A stretch of DNA of 31,289 nucleotides, taken from the NCBI GenBank assembly GCA_015680685.1, contig MNCI01028255.1:1-31289 (forward strand), given 5' to 3'. The notes beneath the pieces are model-generated. The model made no database searches. It was not told the origin of the DNA and saw nothing but the letters and a program-made list of their open reading frames with translations. The translations under genes were made by a program, and so were the position numbers. Positions 19,801 through 30,560 of the stretch are shown here, piece by piece; the first letter of the stretch is position 1; the number at the start of each line of letters is the position of its first letter. This stretch comes from Gnetum montanum (taxonomy: Eukaryota; Streptophyta; Gnetopsida; Gnetales; Gnetaceae).

Positions 19801-21100
19801 ATCATGTACAGCAATATGGGATATAATTGCCTATGGAAACTCTAGTCTGTGAAACAAGCATCTATTTCTACATGCAAGCAGTGTGCACATGAAGTAAATA
19901 TTCAAAGGTGTCTGTACGTAGCAGCCACAAAACAAGAGGGCACCTAGTGGCTAAACACTAATTCTAAAAGTAACACAATATGCATGGAACCTACTAAGAG
20001 CCTGACATGTGCTTATGTTGCAAACATGGATAAACTAGATCAAGCTCATCACCAACTCTCTTATGATGAAGATGATGATACCAATTGGGAAGAGTTGGAG
20101 ATCCCTGAGAATTTCAAACAAGAGCCCCTAAAGTTGAAAACTCTACCTATTGTCTTGGAATATGCATTCTTGAAAAATGGCAAGCTAGTCATACTTAATG
20201 CCAAACTTGCTCATGAGCAAAAAGCAAAACTGTTGAAAGTGGTCAATAGATGGCCACCAACGTTTTCTTGGTCATATCCTAAACTTGCTAGAATTGATCC
20301 ACGGATATGCCAGTACCACATTTATACTAATCTATCCATGAATCCAAGGAGGCAACCACAACAATGATTGAACCTAAAATTGAAGCAAATCATCAAAGAA
20401 AAGATCAAGAAACTCCTTAAGGCAAAGCTCATCCACCCCATTGCAAATAGTGAGTAGGTTAGCCCATTTGTGATAGTGTGAAAGAGAGGTGGCAAATGGT
20501 AGATTTGTATCAACTTTAGGCTGTTAAACATGGAAATATTCAAAAATCATTTTTTTGTTATCATTCATTGATCAAGTGTTGGACACCATATCTAGGCATT
20601 GCAATTATAGTTTTCTAAATGGTTATAGTGGTTATAACCAAATCTAGATTGCACTAGAAGACCAAGCCAAAACAACATTCATGAGTCCTTGGGGGACCTC
20701 TGCATATCACAAGATGACTTTTGGTCTATGCAATGCTCCTACCACTTTCCAATGCCTAGTCTTAAGCATCTTTTAGCAAAAAATTAGTAGTGGAGTGAAA
20801 TTCTTTATGCATGATTTTTCTACTTATGGCACTACATTTGAGCAAGCCTTGAACCACCTTGAGCAAGTAGTTAAAAGATGTGTGGAAACAAACCTGTAGC
20901 TCAATTGGCAAAAGAGCCATTTCATGGCCAAGAAGGCATTGTACTTAGGCACAAAATTTCTCAGGTAGGGATCGAGGTAGACCTTAAAAAAATAAGGGTT
21001 ATTCAAGGAATCACGCGTCAAATAGAAATCATTAAAGATATTCAATCATTCCTTAGACACACTAGCTACTATCGACGATTCATATAAAATTTCTCTAAGA
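19801..21100 (+). pseudogene. reverse transcriptase of B, decayed
   Basis: An open stretch at 19984-20367 covers the linker and RT N-terminus (SYPKLARIDPRICQYH). Later blocks are VSPFVIV (about 20459-20479), ICINFRLLN (about 20504-20530), the catalytic motif reading FMHD at 20804-20815 in place of FMDD, then GIVLRHKIS and IQSFLRHTSYYRRF at the end. The loss of the first catalytic Asp in the YxDD-type motif would be expected to abolish polymerisation. Several stops replace Trp and Gln codons, such as the TAG in EXVSP. Confidence 0.85.
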
Positions 21101-21560
21101 TCACAAAATCATTGGTCGAGCTAATGAAGAAAGATGCTCCATTCATCTAGATCAAAGAATGCAAAACTGCATTCTAGAGCCTCAAGTAGAAGCTCATAGA
21201 GAATTTAACTCTACAAGCACTTAACTAGACCAAACCATTTCATATAATGACAGATCCATCTAATTATGCCTTGGGAGCTGTGCTTATGTAGTTAGATGAT
21301 AAGAAATGTCCATATTACATCCACTATGCAAGTCAAAGCATTGTAGGTGCATAATTAAATTACACCACCACAAAGAAAGAATTGATGATGGTTGTGTATG
21401 CTTTAGAAAAGTTTAGGTACTATTTTCTTGGATATAAAGTATTTGTACACACTAATCGTAGTGCCATCCACTTCCTCATGAACAAGCCAATAGTGAGCCC
21501 CTATGTCATACAGTGAGCCCCTCTGTCTTACAATGGTAGATAAAAAAGAGAATTGAGAAT
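21101..21560 (+). pseudogene. RNase H of B, decayed
   Basis: Following the RT tether (LVELMKKDAPFI) the domain shows IMTDPSNYALGAVLM (about 21244-21289), YASQSIVGA, LNYTTTKKELMMVVYALEKF (about 21358-21414) and YFLGYKVFVHTNRSAIHFLM. These are the usual Ty3/gypsy RNase H blocks that degrade the RNA template. The acidic residues of TDPS and the KKE block are present, and the later VHTN position would normally read HTDH or YTDH, so one catalytic Asp appears changed to Asn. A has deleted this domain. Confidence 0.8.
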
Positions 21561-22990
21561 GTGATTGCTGACCACTTGTCTTGGTTATGATGGGATGAAA
21601 AAGAGTGCTCACTCTCTGACCAATTTCCTAATGAACTTCTCTTTACTGGTGCAATAAATGAACAAATGCCCATAGAACTAAAATGATATGATGGCATCCT
21701 CACTTATCTTCTCACTCAAGAGGTGTCTTAAGATCTAGACTATAGGAAGAAACAACAGTTTCTTCATTAGGCTAAGCACTTCATAGAAATCAATGGACAC
21801 CTTTACAACATGTGCACAAATGGCCTAGTTCATTGGTGTCTCCCTAATGCAGATCAATTGCATGTTCTCTAGGATGCTCACAAAGTCCCTTATAGAGGCC
21901 ACTATGCAGGGAGATGCATGGCCATAAAAATCATAATGGTAGCATACTATTGGTCCACGATCTTCAAGGATGCCTACTAATTTGTTTGATCCTATGAGAA
22001 CTATCAATGAGATGATGGGACAACCGCATAAATAGAGGATCCTAAATAGTGGATTCAACCACTAGAACCCTTCAATATATGGGGCATCAACTTCATGGAT
22101 CCCATCACACCCATGTCCAACAAAAAGGCATATATAATCATTTCCATTAATTACTACACAAAATGGGTAAAATAAACTTCTAGCATTGACTGCACATCAT
22201 CCATTGCTATGCAGTTTGTATAAAAAAATGTTGTAAATGGGTTTGGATTACCACTTGCACTGATTTCTAACAATAGAACCCATTTTACAGGTGCTACTTT
22301 TTGCAGGCTTATGCAATGCTTAGGGGTTGAAGATAAATTAACAACACCCTACCATCTCCAAGCCAATGGTGAAGCAAAGGTTACCAATAGGAAGATCACA
22401 AAGATCCTAACGAGAACTATTAGCAAATATAGGAGAGACTAAAGCACAAAATTAAATAATGCCCTTTGGACCTACCACTCAAGATGGAAACTTCCTATTG
22501 GCTACTCTCTCTATGAGTTGGTGTATAGAAACTTCTAATGCTCCCAATTTAGTCCAAGCTCCATACACTCTCAACAACCTATAACCTGGACCTTGACCTA
22601 AGTCTGGCATAAAAAGAAAGACTGATCAACCTAAATGTGCTAGATGAAAATTTATTAGTGGCCTTATCCTTGAATAAAGTATATAAGGCATTCAACAAAC
22701 AATGTCATGACCTAAGAATTAGAAGGATCAAATTTCAACTAGGAGATAAGGAACCCCACACAAGTACCTCAACTAACTAGGTTCCAAACATTATGAGGGG
22801 CCTTATATAATTAATGAAACCTTTCCTTCTAGGGACATGATCATATACAAACCTAAAATCCCAAACAAGAAGCAATTGGTCAACATCTAATACGCAAAGT
22901 CTTTTCACGAGCCCAAGTAAGTTAGTGTAACAAATACCTCAACGAATCAACAACCATGCCCAAATTTTTAGATCTCCTCCTTCCAACTCA
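21561..22990 (+). pseudogene. integrase of B, all three catalytic residues changed
   Basis: The zinc-finger region is recognisable by DAHKVPYRGHYAG (about 21870-21908), but its Cys pair has decayed. In the catalytic core the three acidic positions read Asn (WGINFMDP, 22089-22091), Asn (LISNNRTHF, 22269-22271) and Lys (NGEAKVTN, 22377-22379), where the family has Asp, Asp and Glu. All three fit single G-to-A changes. The C-terminal part has YEGPYIINETF (from about 22793), the GPY/F-type module, and KSFHEPK. No chromodomain is visible. In life this enzyme inserts the cDNA into chromosomes. Confidence 0.83.
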
Positions 22991-24560
22991 ATCATGGGGG
23001 AGATGGTCATCCATGCTAATCATATACATGGCTTCTCAATTTTTTAATTTTTTTATTTTACACATTTTTTATTTTGCAAATTATTTATTTTATATCTTTT
23101 TTATTTCAAAACTTTTTTCTATTGTACATCATTTTTTGATTTACACCATTGTTAGTACATTTAAATTTTTCTTGAATATTTTACACTTTTTTATATATTC
23201 TACTTTATTTTATTTTAGTATGATTTTGTAATTTTTGTTAATAAATGTGATTTATGCCAACAAGACACAATGGTGTTGTAGCTGTTGCTAATAGTGGTTT
23301 GTGCTTAATGTTTTTGTTTGCTAATGTAGTTTCTATTTTTGAATTTTTGTACCAATGGCTAAGACATGGTTTCTTTTTCTTGGAATAGGCAATGAGTCCA
23401 AATCATCCACCCATCCACAAAAATCTATTGTTTTCCTTGTTTTGGGAATATGAGGTCCCTTTCATTAAATAAACCTTTTATTAATTTGTGACCTTGGTGG
23501 TTTCCATAATTGCAAAAGATTCAAATGTTTTCTTAGGGTGTGACTTTAAGGGGACTCAATACTCTGTCTACTCTTCTACTTACTTGGGTGCATAAGTGTT
23601 TTCATGGATTTCTTACCATTCTATTTCAATAAATAATAGGAAGTTGAATAAGTCTTTGCATGGTGTAGCTCCCATCCAAAAAAAAAAGAGAGAGAAAAAA
23701 ACAAAACAAAATAAAATAAAAGTATATATATATGATGGGAATTCAAAGCACATCCCTTAGATAAATAAATGGGCTACAAGCATTGGTTATGGAACTAGAA
23801 AGACATGTTATCCATGCCTAAAGTTCCCCTCTAACTAAGGCCCTCTCTCACTTTTTACTTCTCTTTTCTTCTATTTAAGGAATGGTGGTTGTTCTATGGG
23901 AGCACTCTTTTGTCTCAAGGGGGTGGCTCAATCTTGGAGTAGCAATGCAAAGTCATTGAAAATAGTTGGTTTTTGATTTGGACTAAGGATAGATCTTCTT
24001 ATGTTATTTAAACACAAATCCACAAGGGACTTCTTATGATCTTAATTTGAAACTCCATTCCACACTCTCCATCATCCATCTATGCTGCCCATAACTCACC
24101 TTACTACTGGTGTCCATGTTCTTGTTTGGTGTCTTTATCTAACATACTTAAATTCTTTGATAAAATCTTCTAGGTTTTGGTCCTTAACTTTTATCAACTA
24201 TTAATCACCTATGGGGCCTATGAACTCCTTAGATTGAGGTTATGTAAGGTTAAACAGGGCATGTGCCTATTATGGGGAGAACCTACTTGCATATCTCTTA
24301 GTTATGTTCATTAAGCACCTTATCCTTAAGCATTATTGCAACCAAAATCTTTCATGCATCCATCTTCTACATCCGACCGTGTGCTCCTTTAAAGTATTTT
24401 TTTCAAATCATACATTCTCCATCAACTTTTTGAATTTTCAAGCTTTCAAAGACCCTCTTCACTGATTTCACCATATTTCTGGCTTTTTTAAGACTCCATG
24501 GATCCTGAATTCATTCAAAAATTCCTTGTATTTTTTGAAATATTCAAATTGAAAATTTTG
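22991..24560 (+). other. non-coding post-pol region of B
   Basis: The region starts with a T-rich tract (about 23031-23245), has an A-rich run with GA and TA repeats at 23681-23735, and contains blocks shared with A (for example GGGCTACAAGCA..GGTTATGGAACTAGAAAGACATG near 23770-23810). The open frame inside the T-rich tract (22956-23231) is a composition artefact. Homology to A fades after about 24400. Confidence 0.65.
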
Positions 24561-24680
24561 TTTATGGACCCCATAAATGGGGCCCTGTTGATGGAGCTCA
24601 TGTGTATACAAGGCTCCGTATATGTGGCCTCATTGACATAGTGCAAAAATACTATATATATGTGTGATCCTCCTTAGAAA
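24561..24680 (+). promoter_or_regulatory. U3-like internal promoter in B
   Basis: The stretch TGGACCCCATAAATGGGGCC...GGCCTCATTGACATAG is similar in wording to the U3 of the B LTR (28193 onward and 11300 onward; shared phrases TGGACC-CATAAATG-GGCC and TTGACATAG). It ends in TATATATA at 24653-24660 followed by TGTGTGATCC, much as the LTR has TATAAATATGTG. It could start a separate transcript for the ORF at 25079. The similarity is short and diverged. Confidence 0.42.
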
Positions 24681-24807
24681 TTTTTACATTTTCTCACAAA
24701 CACCAAAGGCGTTTTTGCAATTTCTAGAGGCCAAAACCTTCTAGAATCCATAACTTCCTAACTATTTGTCCAAATCACTCCCTTCTTCAACCTTGTAGCT
24801 CCCAAAG

Positions 24808-25078
24808 GTAAGCTCTTAGTTGTGGGGACCATAAACATGCCATTTTTTATAGAGAATTTTTTTGTCATTTTTCTAACTCCCACAAATTACAAGAGTTAAA
24901 CCTTTCCAACAAGCTTCAATGACACTTATAATAAAAATTAATTAATAAAAGAATAATAAAATAATCAATCTACCATGGTCCAATTGTAGCCAAGTGTAAC
25001 TAATTAACGAGATAAGGTATCCAAAAATTTTAAGTTACACATTATATCTACTAATCCAAGAATGTGTTGTGACTGTAG
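24808..25078 (+). other. candidate intron before the coiled-coil ORF
   Basis: The donor CCCAAAG|GTAAGC lies at 24807/24808. A CTAAT branch-like motif at about 25051-25055 sits some 25 bases before the acceptor GACTGTAG (AG at 25077-25078). The acceptor is followed directly by ATG. The 271-base segment between is AT-rich, as plant introns usually are. Confidence 0.5.
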
Positions 25079-27842
25079 ATGGCACCAAAAGGCAAACACA
25101 CACATAGGAAGGAGGACTATATCAACCAAGGGAGAAATGGCCAAGAATAGGAAGAGGCCAAGAACAGGCCTAGGAAGAACAAATTGCAACCCATGCCACA
25201 AGACCTCTTAGGGAAGAGGCCAAAGTGGAATCTATTCGTTAGATTTCAAAGCAAGTTGTTGCAATAAAACATTCCCACTGGGACTAGGCACCAGCTCAAT
25301 AAGAAAACCTTGAGGTAACCTTGATAGAGGCCTACCTAAACCAAATCAAATCAAGGGAGGTACAAAATATGCTGCTTAAGGAGTTGAACTTTGGCTCTTT
25401 CTTGGAGAGATACAAGACCAACTAAAGATCTCTCCCATGTGGCCAATTATCACTTCCAACATGGAGTGGTATATGGGAAAGACATTACTATTTTAGAACA
25501 ATAGGAAGCTTTATTCAATGGTAAAGATCAAGGACATCTCAATATCCTACTCGATGCAAGCCATTGCAGAGGCACTTAGGTTGCCTAAAATTGGAATGAA
25601 TCTCACTAAGATTCTGATGCAAGTATAGCCCAACATCAAAAAGGAGTGGATTCAATGATGCTATGGTGTCGACTACAAGGAGTATGATGTGCTCACATTG
25701 GTAGAAAAAATCCACTACAAGATTGTAGCCTTTGACCTAAATCCCATGGTGAGGCCCAACAAGATCACTATCCTTTCTATTAAATTACTTCTCTATCTCT
25801 AGATAGATCAACTATGGAAGGTTGACTGGGAATCTCCCACTCAGTGTGGCCCATGCATGAGAATTAACGTGGAAGGAAGACACTTCCCTTCTCATGTCTC
25901 ATCAAAAAACTATGTCAAAGGCAAGGAATAGTCTGCTACACTAACGATGCTATTCAATGGGCTCCAACCACTAATTGGATGAAGATGATGAAGGGAAAAA
26001 TACCTATAACAACAATCCAAGAAGAAAATAAATAGCCACCACCTCCACCTACCACTTATAATATTATGCCAAACATTCTTGCAACATCCCAACAATTGCA
26101 TGAGTACCAAGAATGGCTCTTGAGCAAGCAAGAGCAATAAGCAAGCATGACTGATGGAGACCCATCTATGTACTAGCCAACGATGAGTCACCTAAATGAG
26201 GTGGCATAAATAATCAACTTGATGGAGGGAGGTGGATCCATTTTCTCTACCCAATGAATGTAGTTATCCACAAAGTTGAATCCTAGCACCAGAGAGGTAA
26301 TGATATCTCTCTCAGACTAACAACACCTCCTAGATATTTTTGGGAACACTGTGACCTTCTCAATATGCTTGGAGGAGGATGAGGGGGAAACAATACTAGT
26401 GATGTAGTAGTAAGGGTAAGAAATAGTAGCTGAGGTGGTTTCTGACAGAATCGTCAAAACCCTCAATGCACCTACAACGTCTGTTCTATATGTCACTTCA
26501 CTTAAAGATGTGCAGATGTTTGTAGGGATCATAATTAGTAGATTAAGCACAACATAGCATGAAAAACTACTAGATCAACTGGTAGGAACTAGGCAACTAC
26601 TTCAATATGTATTTGACCTTTTGGATAATATCACTACAACCCAGTTAGTGCTACTAGAGACAAGGGGAAAAAATATTATATTAGAGTGACAACTCAAAAC
26701 AACCAAGAAGATGAATGAATGCTTGGTTGTAGAGGTTGCTGAGTTGAGAGCCCAAATTGTTGACCCTGCATTTCTCAACCCATCATTAACATGAGATAAA
26801 GCTCTTAAACAACTTCACACTAAGCTAAAAGGGGTTGAAGATGTGATGGAGACAATAGTTTTCTACCGATCCCTAGTAGAGGCCATCCAACATAAAGTTT
26901 AGAAGGCCTTAGATCTGACCCACCAAGAGAATGTGCAACTAAACATAAAAAACCATCACTTGTGAAACACTAATGAGCATAAGCAACAATTAACTTACTT
27001 TATCCATCAACAACATGAGAAACTAACTAGAGAAAACACATAGTTAAGGAGATTGGTAGCTAAAAATAGAAACCTCTCCATGGAGGAGGCTCATGCCCTT
27101 TTTCAAAATACTGCAATAGAGGTTATCTACCTAAAAATCAAAGGTTCTCAAATTTGAGAGAGTCAAGGATCACTATAGAGATCAGGTCAACCTACAGAAA
27201 GAAGTAAATAAGAAACATGTTCAAGTGGTGAAGGCAAAGGTGAATGAGACCCTCCAGAAACTCCAACAAGAACACAAATTATGGGAGCCCATCATTGATG
27301 GGATTGATCAATACAATAAAGCAAAATTTCACATGAAGGAGTTGTAGATAGAGGAAATGATTGAATATACAGAGCTTTCCAATCTTTGGTATGTAAACCT
27401 AGCTATGTTGACTATTAGATGATCATAGTCAAAACTAAAAAAGAAAGTGGCCAACTCATACTTGTTGTACAAGGCCAAGTTCAAGCATCATAAGGACACC
27501 AAGCAAAAGCTTGCAAAGGAAAACACTGAACTCAGGGCTCTCAAGGGTAAATATATTAATCAAAGATCCACTACTGAGAGCTTAGCCAAAAGAATAAATG
27601 ACTACCATGAGCTGCAAAATGCAATCAAGGCATTTGAGGTCGAATGTAAATAATTTGCTGCCTAGTTTGTCAACATCAAGGAGTTGTTTCCAGTAATGTC
27701 CTATCCGTGGAATATCCCCATTCCAACCCACATTAGTGATGTTACATGGACTTTGAATGATCCCTAGAGCAAGGAGGATAAGATGAATGCATTATTGGAT
27801 GCCTTTCACTTTCCACCAGAGGTAGCAGCCGTAGCAAGATAA
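25079..27842 (+). pseudogene. coiled-coil accessory ORF of B, decayed
   Basis: Downstream of pol, in the place where Athila-group elements may carry an env-like gene, lies about 2.7 kb of decayed coding sequence. The ATG at 25079 (MAPKGKHTHRKEDYINQG) follows a splice acceptor. The N-terminal part is basic, then comes a globular-looking stretch (for example DYKEYDVLTLVEKIHYKIVA near 25668-25730) and a PPPPTTYN linker near 26039. From about 26710 to 27655 the frame is dominated by Lys/Glu/Gln/Leu-rich, heptad-like sequence; the longest intact piece is 27447-27653 (KQKLAKENTELRALKG). The C-terminal part has WNIPIPTHISDV and ALLDAFHFPPE. I see no signal peptide or clear membrane segment, so calling it an envelope is not supported. 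It has no counterpart in C and only a possible stub in A. Function unknown. Confidence 0.6.
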
Positions 27843-28095
27843 CCATAGCTACCTTAGCCACTACACATGCCCAAAGCTAGTGAAGGTTGGTCAAAACCTT
27901 AGGAACCTCCATCCCTTGGGACTATTTAATCTTCTAAATCATCTTCATGCCATCAGAGGATGTGCTATCCAGTTTGAATAGTCATGTCATGGTATTCAGT
28001 TTTATGTCATGAACATGACAAATTTTTGTAATGATGTTGATTCGTACACTTGGACACTCGGTTTTGTTATGTTAGCTTGTAATGTCAAGAGTTAG
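27843..28095 (+). other. non-coding 3' segment of B
   Basis: No ORF is visible. Phrases such as GTCATGAACATGACAA near 28007 resemble the end regions of A and C upstream of the sub-terminal block. Confidence 0.5.
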
Positions 28096-28165
28096 TCAAT
28101 AATCCCATACCTTCCCAATTTTGTAAAGGAACTTGAGGACAAGTTTTCATTTAGTCATGGGGGTA
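28096..28165 (+). promoter_or_regulatory. sub-terminal block and polypurine tract of B
   Basis: TCAATAATCCCATACCTTCC...GTAAAGGAACTTGAGGACAAG, ending TCATGGGGGTA before the LTR, matches the blocks at 9713-9783 and 17641-17711. Confidence 0.8.
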
Positions 28166-29074
28166 TGATGAAGGATCAAAGTGTCACATCAATGGACCTC
28201 CATAAATGTGGCCTCTTTGATGTGGCCCCATCTATGTGGGGTTTCCCCATTAACAGGGCCATGTAAACGTAGCATTTGCTACATTTATGAGGCCCTATAA
28301 ATGTAACTCCTTAACAAAGTCTATAAATATGTGCTCACCCACCATGTTTATTGAAGTCTTGTCATAGTTGTAGCAAAGCTCTTATAGTTTTATCATTTGA
28401 GAGTTAAAATATTTTTCTGAGTGCTTGCAACAGGAGTAAAAAAGTGTACAAATATTTATTCGAGCATTGAGATACCTAAGCACACTAGTGTGAATGGTAA
28501 TAAAGATGAGCCTTTTGATCAAACCTTGTAGCACTTGGAATAGATTAATGATTTATTTCTACATTTACTATTTTCATTAATTACGTGATTAATTAAGATG
28601 AGTGATACTTTAATTACTTAACTAATTAAGCTAAATAGATTAAATACATAAGTACAACCACTTCGAGCATAACACACAACACTTGGTAATCCCAGCAGCA
28701 CTTAATGCTTGGTAACCCAACAGTGTTGTATGTCTTCAGGATGCATACAAAAAGTGGGACTAGATGCTTATGTTAGGATAGTTAGTTATTAATTAGCAAT
28801 TAGATTAGTTAAATTGGTTAATAAATTGAGTTTCAACTTGTTATCAATCATATTCAAATAAAATATAAAATAATAAAAATCATGTGCCCTAATTACACTT
28901 AACCATACAACTTAGCTTTACAAGTGTAACTGGGAAGACAATCATCATCATGATTAGATTTCGCCTCCTAGAACCAACATACTTAGAAACTTAAGGTCTA
29001 CAGAATTCGACCAGATTATGCATGAATGCTTGTAATTCATATGGTTGGGTGTAGGGTATACTTGCTGCTCATCA
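28166..29074 (+). repeat. 3' LTR of element B
   Basis: This LTR begins TGATGAAGG after the polypurine tract and ends CTCATCA. TATAAATA is at 28322-28329 and AATAAA at 28499-28504. The U3 carries a clear palindrome (28280-28305). U5 shares TTGGTAATCCCAGCA-type phrases and the ending GTATGGTTG..GTAGGGT-type block with A and C. Confidence 0.92.
28176..28329 (+). promoter_or_regulatory. B 3' LTR promoter with palindromic U3
   Basis: CATAAATGTGGCC-type motifs in both orientations, and an inverted repeat TACATTTAT (28280-28288) / ATAAATGTA (28297-28305) with a GAGGCCCT centre, precede TATAAATA at 28322-28329. Confidence 0.62.
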
Positions 29075-29880
29075 CTTACTTTAGCTTTTAAACATACGTG
29101 TATATTACCTCTTGTTGAATGAAAAACCTTTAATTAAATGGAAGTTACCAAATCCTTTCTCTCTTTGCTCAAGATGATGAACAAATATTTTTCACTTGAA
29201 GGAGTTGAAGATCATTTAATTGTATTATATGATAAAAGTACGCTTGAAGGTATGACACAAGTATGATCAAAGAAAGAAAGCCATTCTTATATTGTAAGTA
29301 ATGGAACTATCAAATATTAATCTCTTATGCAATTTATGCTTAAGTAAATATTTCAAAAGTCTCATCATAGGTAAGAACAATTTTAAAGATTGAAATGTAT
29401 AAGGAAAAGTGACAAAAGTGTTAAGGAATATTATGTGGATTGTTGCAAAGATTTATACAAAGCTAAGGTCCATTGGGATAAATATAAGTAAGCTTCTAAT
29501 TTTCAAGGTAGATTAAAAAAGAAATTGCAGCAAGATCTTTCCTTCTATAAACCTCAAACCTTAGATGAGGCTTTTTATTTAGTCCTCAAAGTTGAAAAGA
29601 AACTATGTAACTACAATAAAGATTTCAAGGCTTTCAAAGATAGGCTCCAAGGCTTCTAAAGGAGATAATGGAGCAAGGAAAAAGGTAATTCTAAAGAAAA
29701 TTCACATGAGAAGCAAGAGAAGAATAAGGAAGGCCAAGATTCCAAGAAGGAAAAAGGTCAAGGAAATAACAATATCTCCAATGTTCAATGCTTTAATTAT
29801 GGAGAATGAGGACATAATTAATGGAAGTACAAGAAATCTAAGTCTTCTACGAGCAAGGAACTTCAAACCTTAGAGAAATA
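29075..29880 (+). pseudogene. gag of element D, second part, with zinc knuckle
   Basis: After B the gag of D continues. The clearest part is LKKKLQQDLSFYKPQTLDEAFYLVLKVEKKLC (about 29515-29610), the C-terminal part of a retrotransposon Gag domain. A Lys/Glu-rich basic stretch with the open frame 29592-29873 overlaps it. The zinc knuckle near 29789-29830 reads CFNYGE-GHN-WKY, where the usual second and last Cys are Tyr; both fit G-to-A changes. Many stops are present. Gag would package RNA in the particle. The sequence is unrelated to the A/B/C type of gag. Confidence 0.75.
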
Positions 29881-30560
29881 AGAGTCTTCAAATGAAGTTA
29901 ATCATAACATTTCTTTATTTGGAGTTATTACAAAAATTAATTTATTTATGAGAAATTTCATTGTTAATGAAGATCCTTTAAAGAAACTACTCTTTAAAAC
30001 TATGGCTAGGTGTCTCGCTAGTGACAAATGGCTTCACATGTTAATAGATGGTGGTGCACAAGAGAATGTTATTATTTTTCTCATATTGTTAATAAACTTG
30101 AAATGAAAAAATCTTCTTATCCTAAGCCCTATAGAGTGTAATGGATTTGTATAGGTCATTTTCAAGAGGTAAAGAAAAGATTCATTTTATCTTTTAAGAT
30201 TGGTTCTTTTAAAAGATTAAGTACAATAATACATTCTTCCCATAGATAGTGCTAATGTCATACTTGGTAGACCTAGAGAGTTTGGTAACAAGGCTATCTA
30301 TGATGAATGAAGAAATATTTGGTCAATTCCTTGAAAGAATGGGATACAACAATTAATTTCTATGACATTGTAGCAATATAGAGAAAATTATTTTCTTCAT
30401 GATTCTTTTATTTTACTTCGTAAGAAGAAATATCTCAAAGCACATGAAGAAATTGAACATGATTTTATCATTTTATCTACTATTTCTACATACGAAAAGT
30501 CTCAAAATAAAATTCCATCAACTATGTAATCTTTAATATAAGAATTTCCTAATGTCTTTG
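29881..30560 (+). pseudogene. protease region of element D, decayed
   Basis: The signature MLIDGGAQENVI (about 30037-30072) corresponds to the aspartic protease active site of chromovirus-like elements, in which DGG or DSG is usual. NVILGRPREFGNKAIYDE (about 30255-30308) matches the second half of the domain (the family's LLGRPW-type block). The linker to RT runs to about 30560 with EFPNVFEEKLKGLP near 30541-30582. Frameshifts and stops are frequent. In life it processes the polyprotein. Confidence 0.75.

Larger units (their letters stand above)
11278..29074 (+). mobile_element. element B: long Athila-like retrotransposon
   Basis: LTRs at 11278-12168 and 28166-29074 enclose primer-binding site, gag, protease, RT, RNase H, integrase, a long 3' region with a spliced coiled-coil ORF, and a polypurine tract. 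Without the nested element C the length is about 13.3 kb, long for the family because of the extra ORF. The flanks CTTGT (11273-11277) and CTTAC (29075-29079) could be a decayed 5-bp target duplication with two transitions. The LTRs differ from each other more than those of A or C by eye, which fits the nesting order. All ORFs are broken. Confidence 0.9.

Noticed and set aside
22956-23231. Open frame of 91 codons after integrase in B
   Set aside because: It is a Phe/Ile/Leu-rich product of a T-rich low-complexity tract and has no matching frame in A.
25910-26191. 93-codon minus-strand frame
   Set aside because: It lies opposite the decayed accessory ORF and has no motif or homologue in A or C; probably a shadow.
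25079-27842. Calling the downstream ORF a retroviral-type envelope gene
   Set aside because: Position fits, but I see no signal peptide, membrane anchor or cleavage motif; coiled coil alone is not enough.
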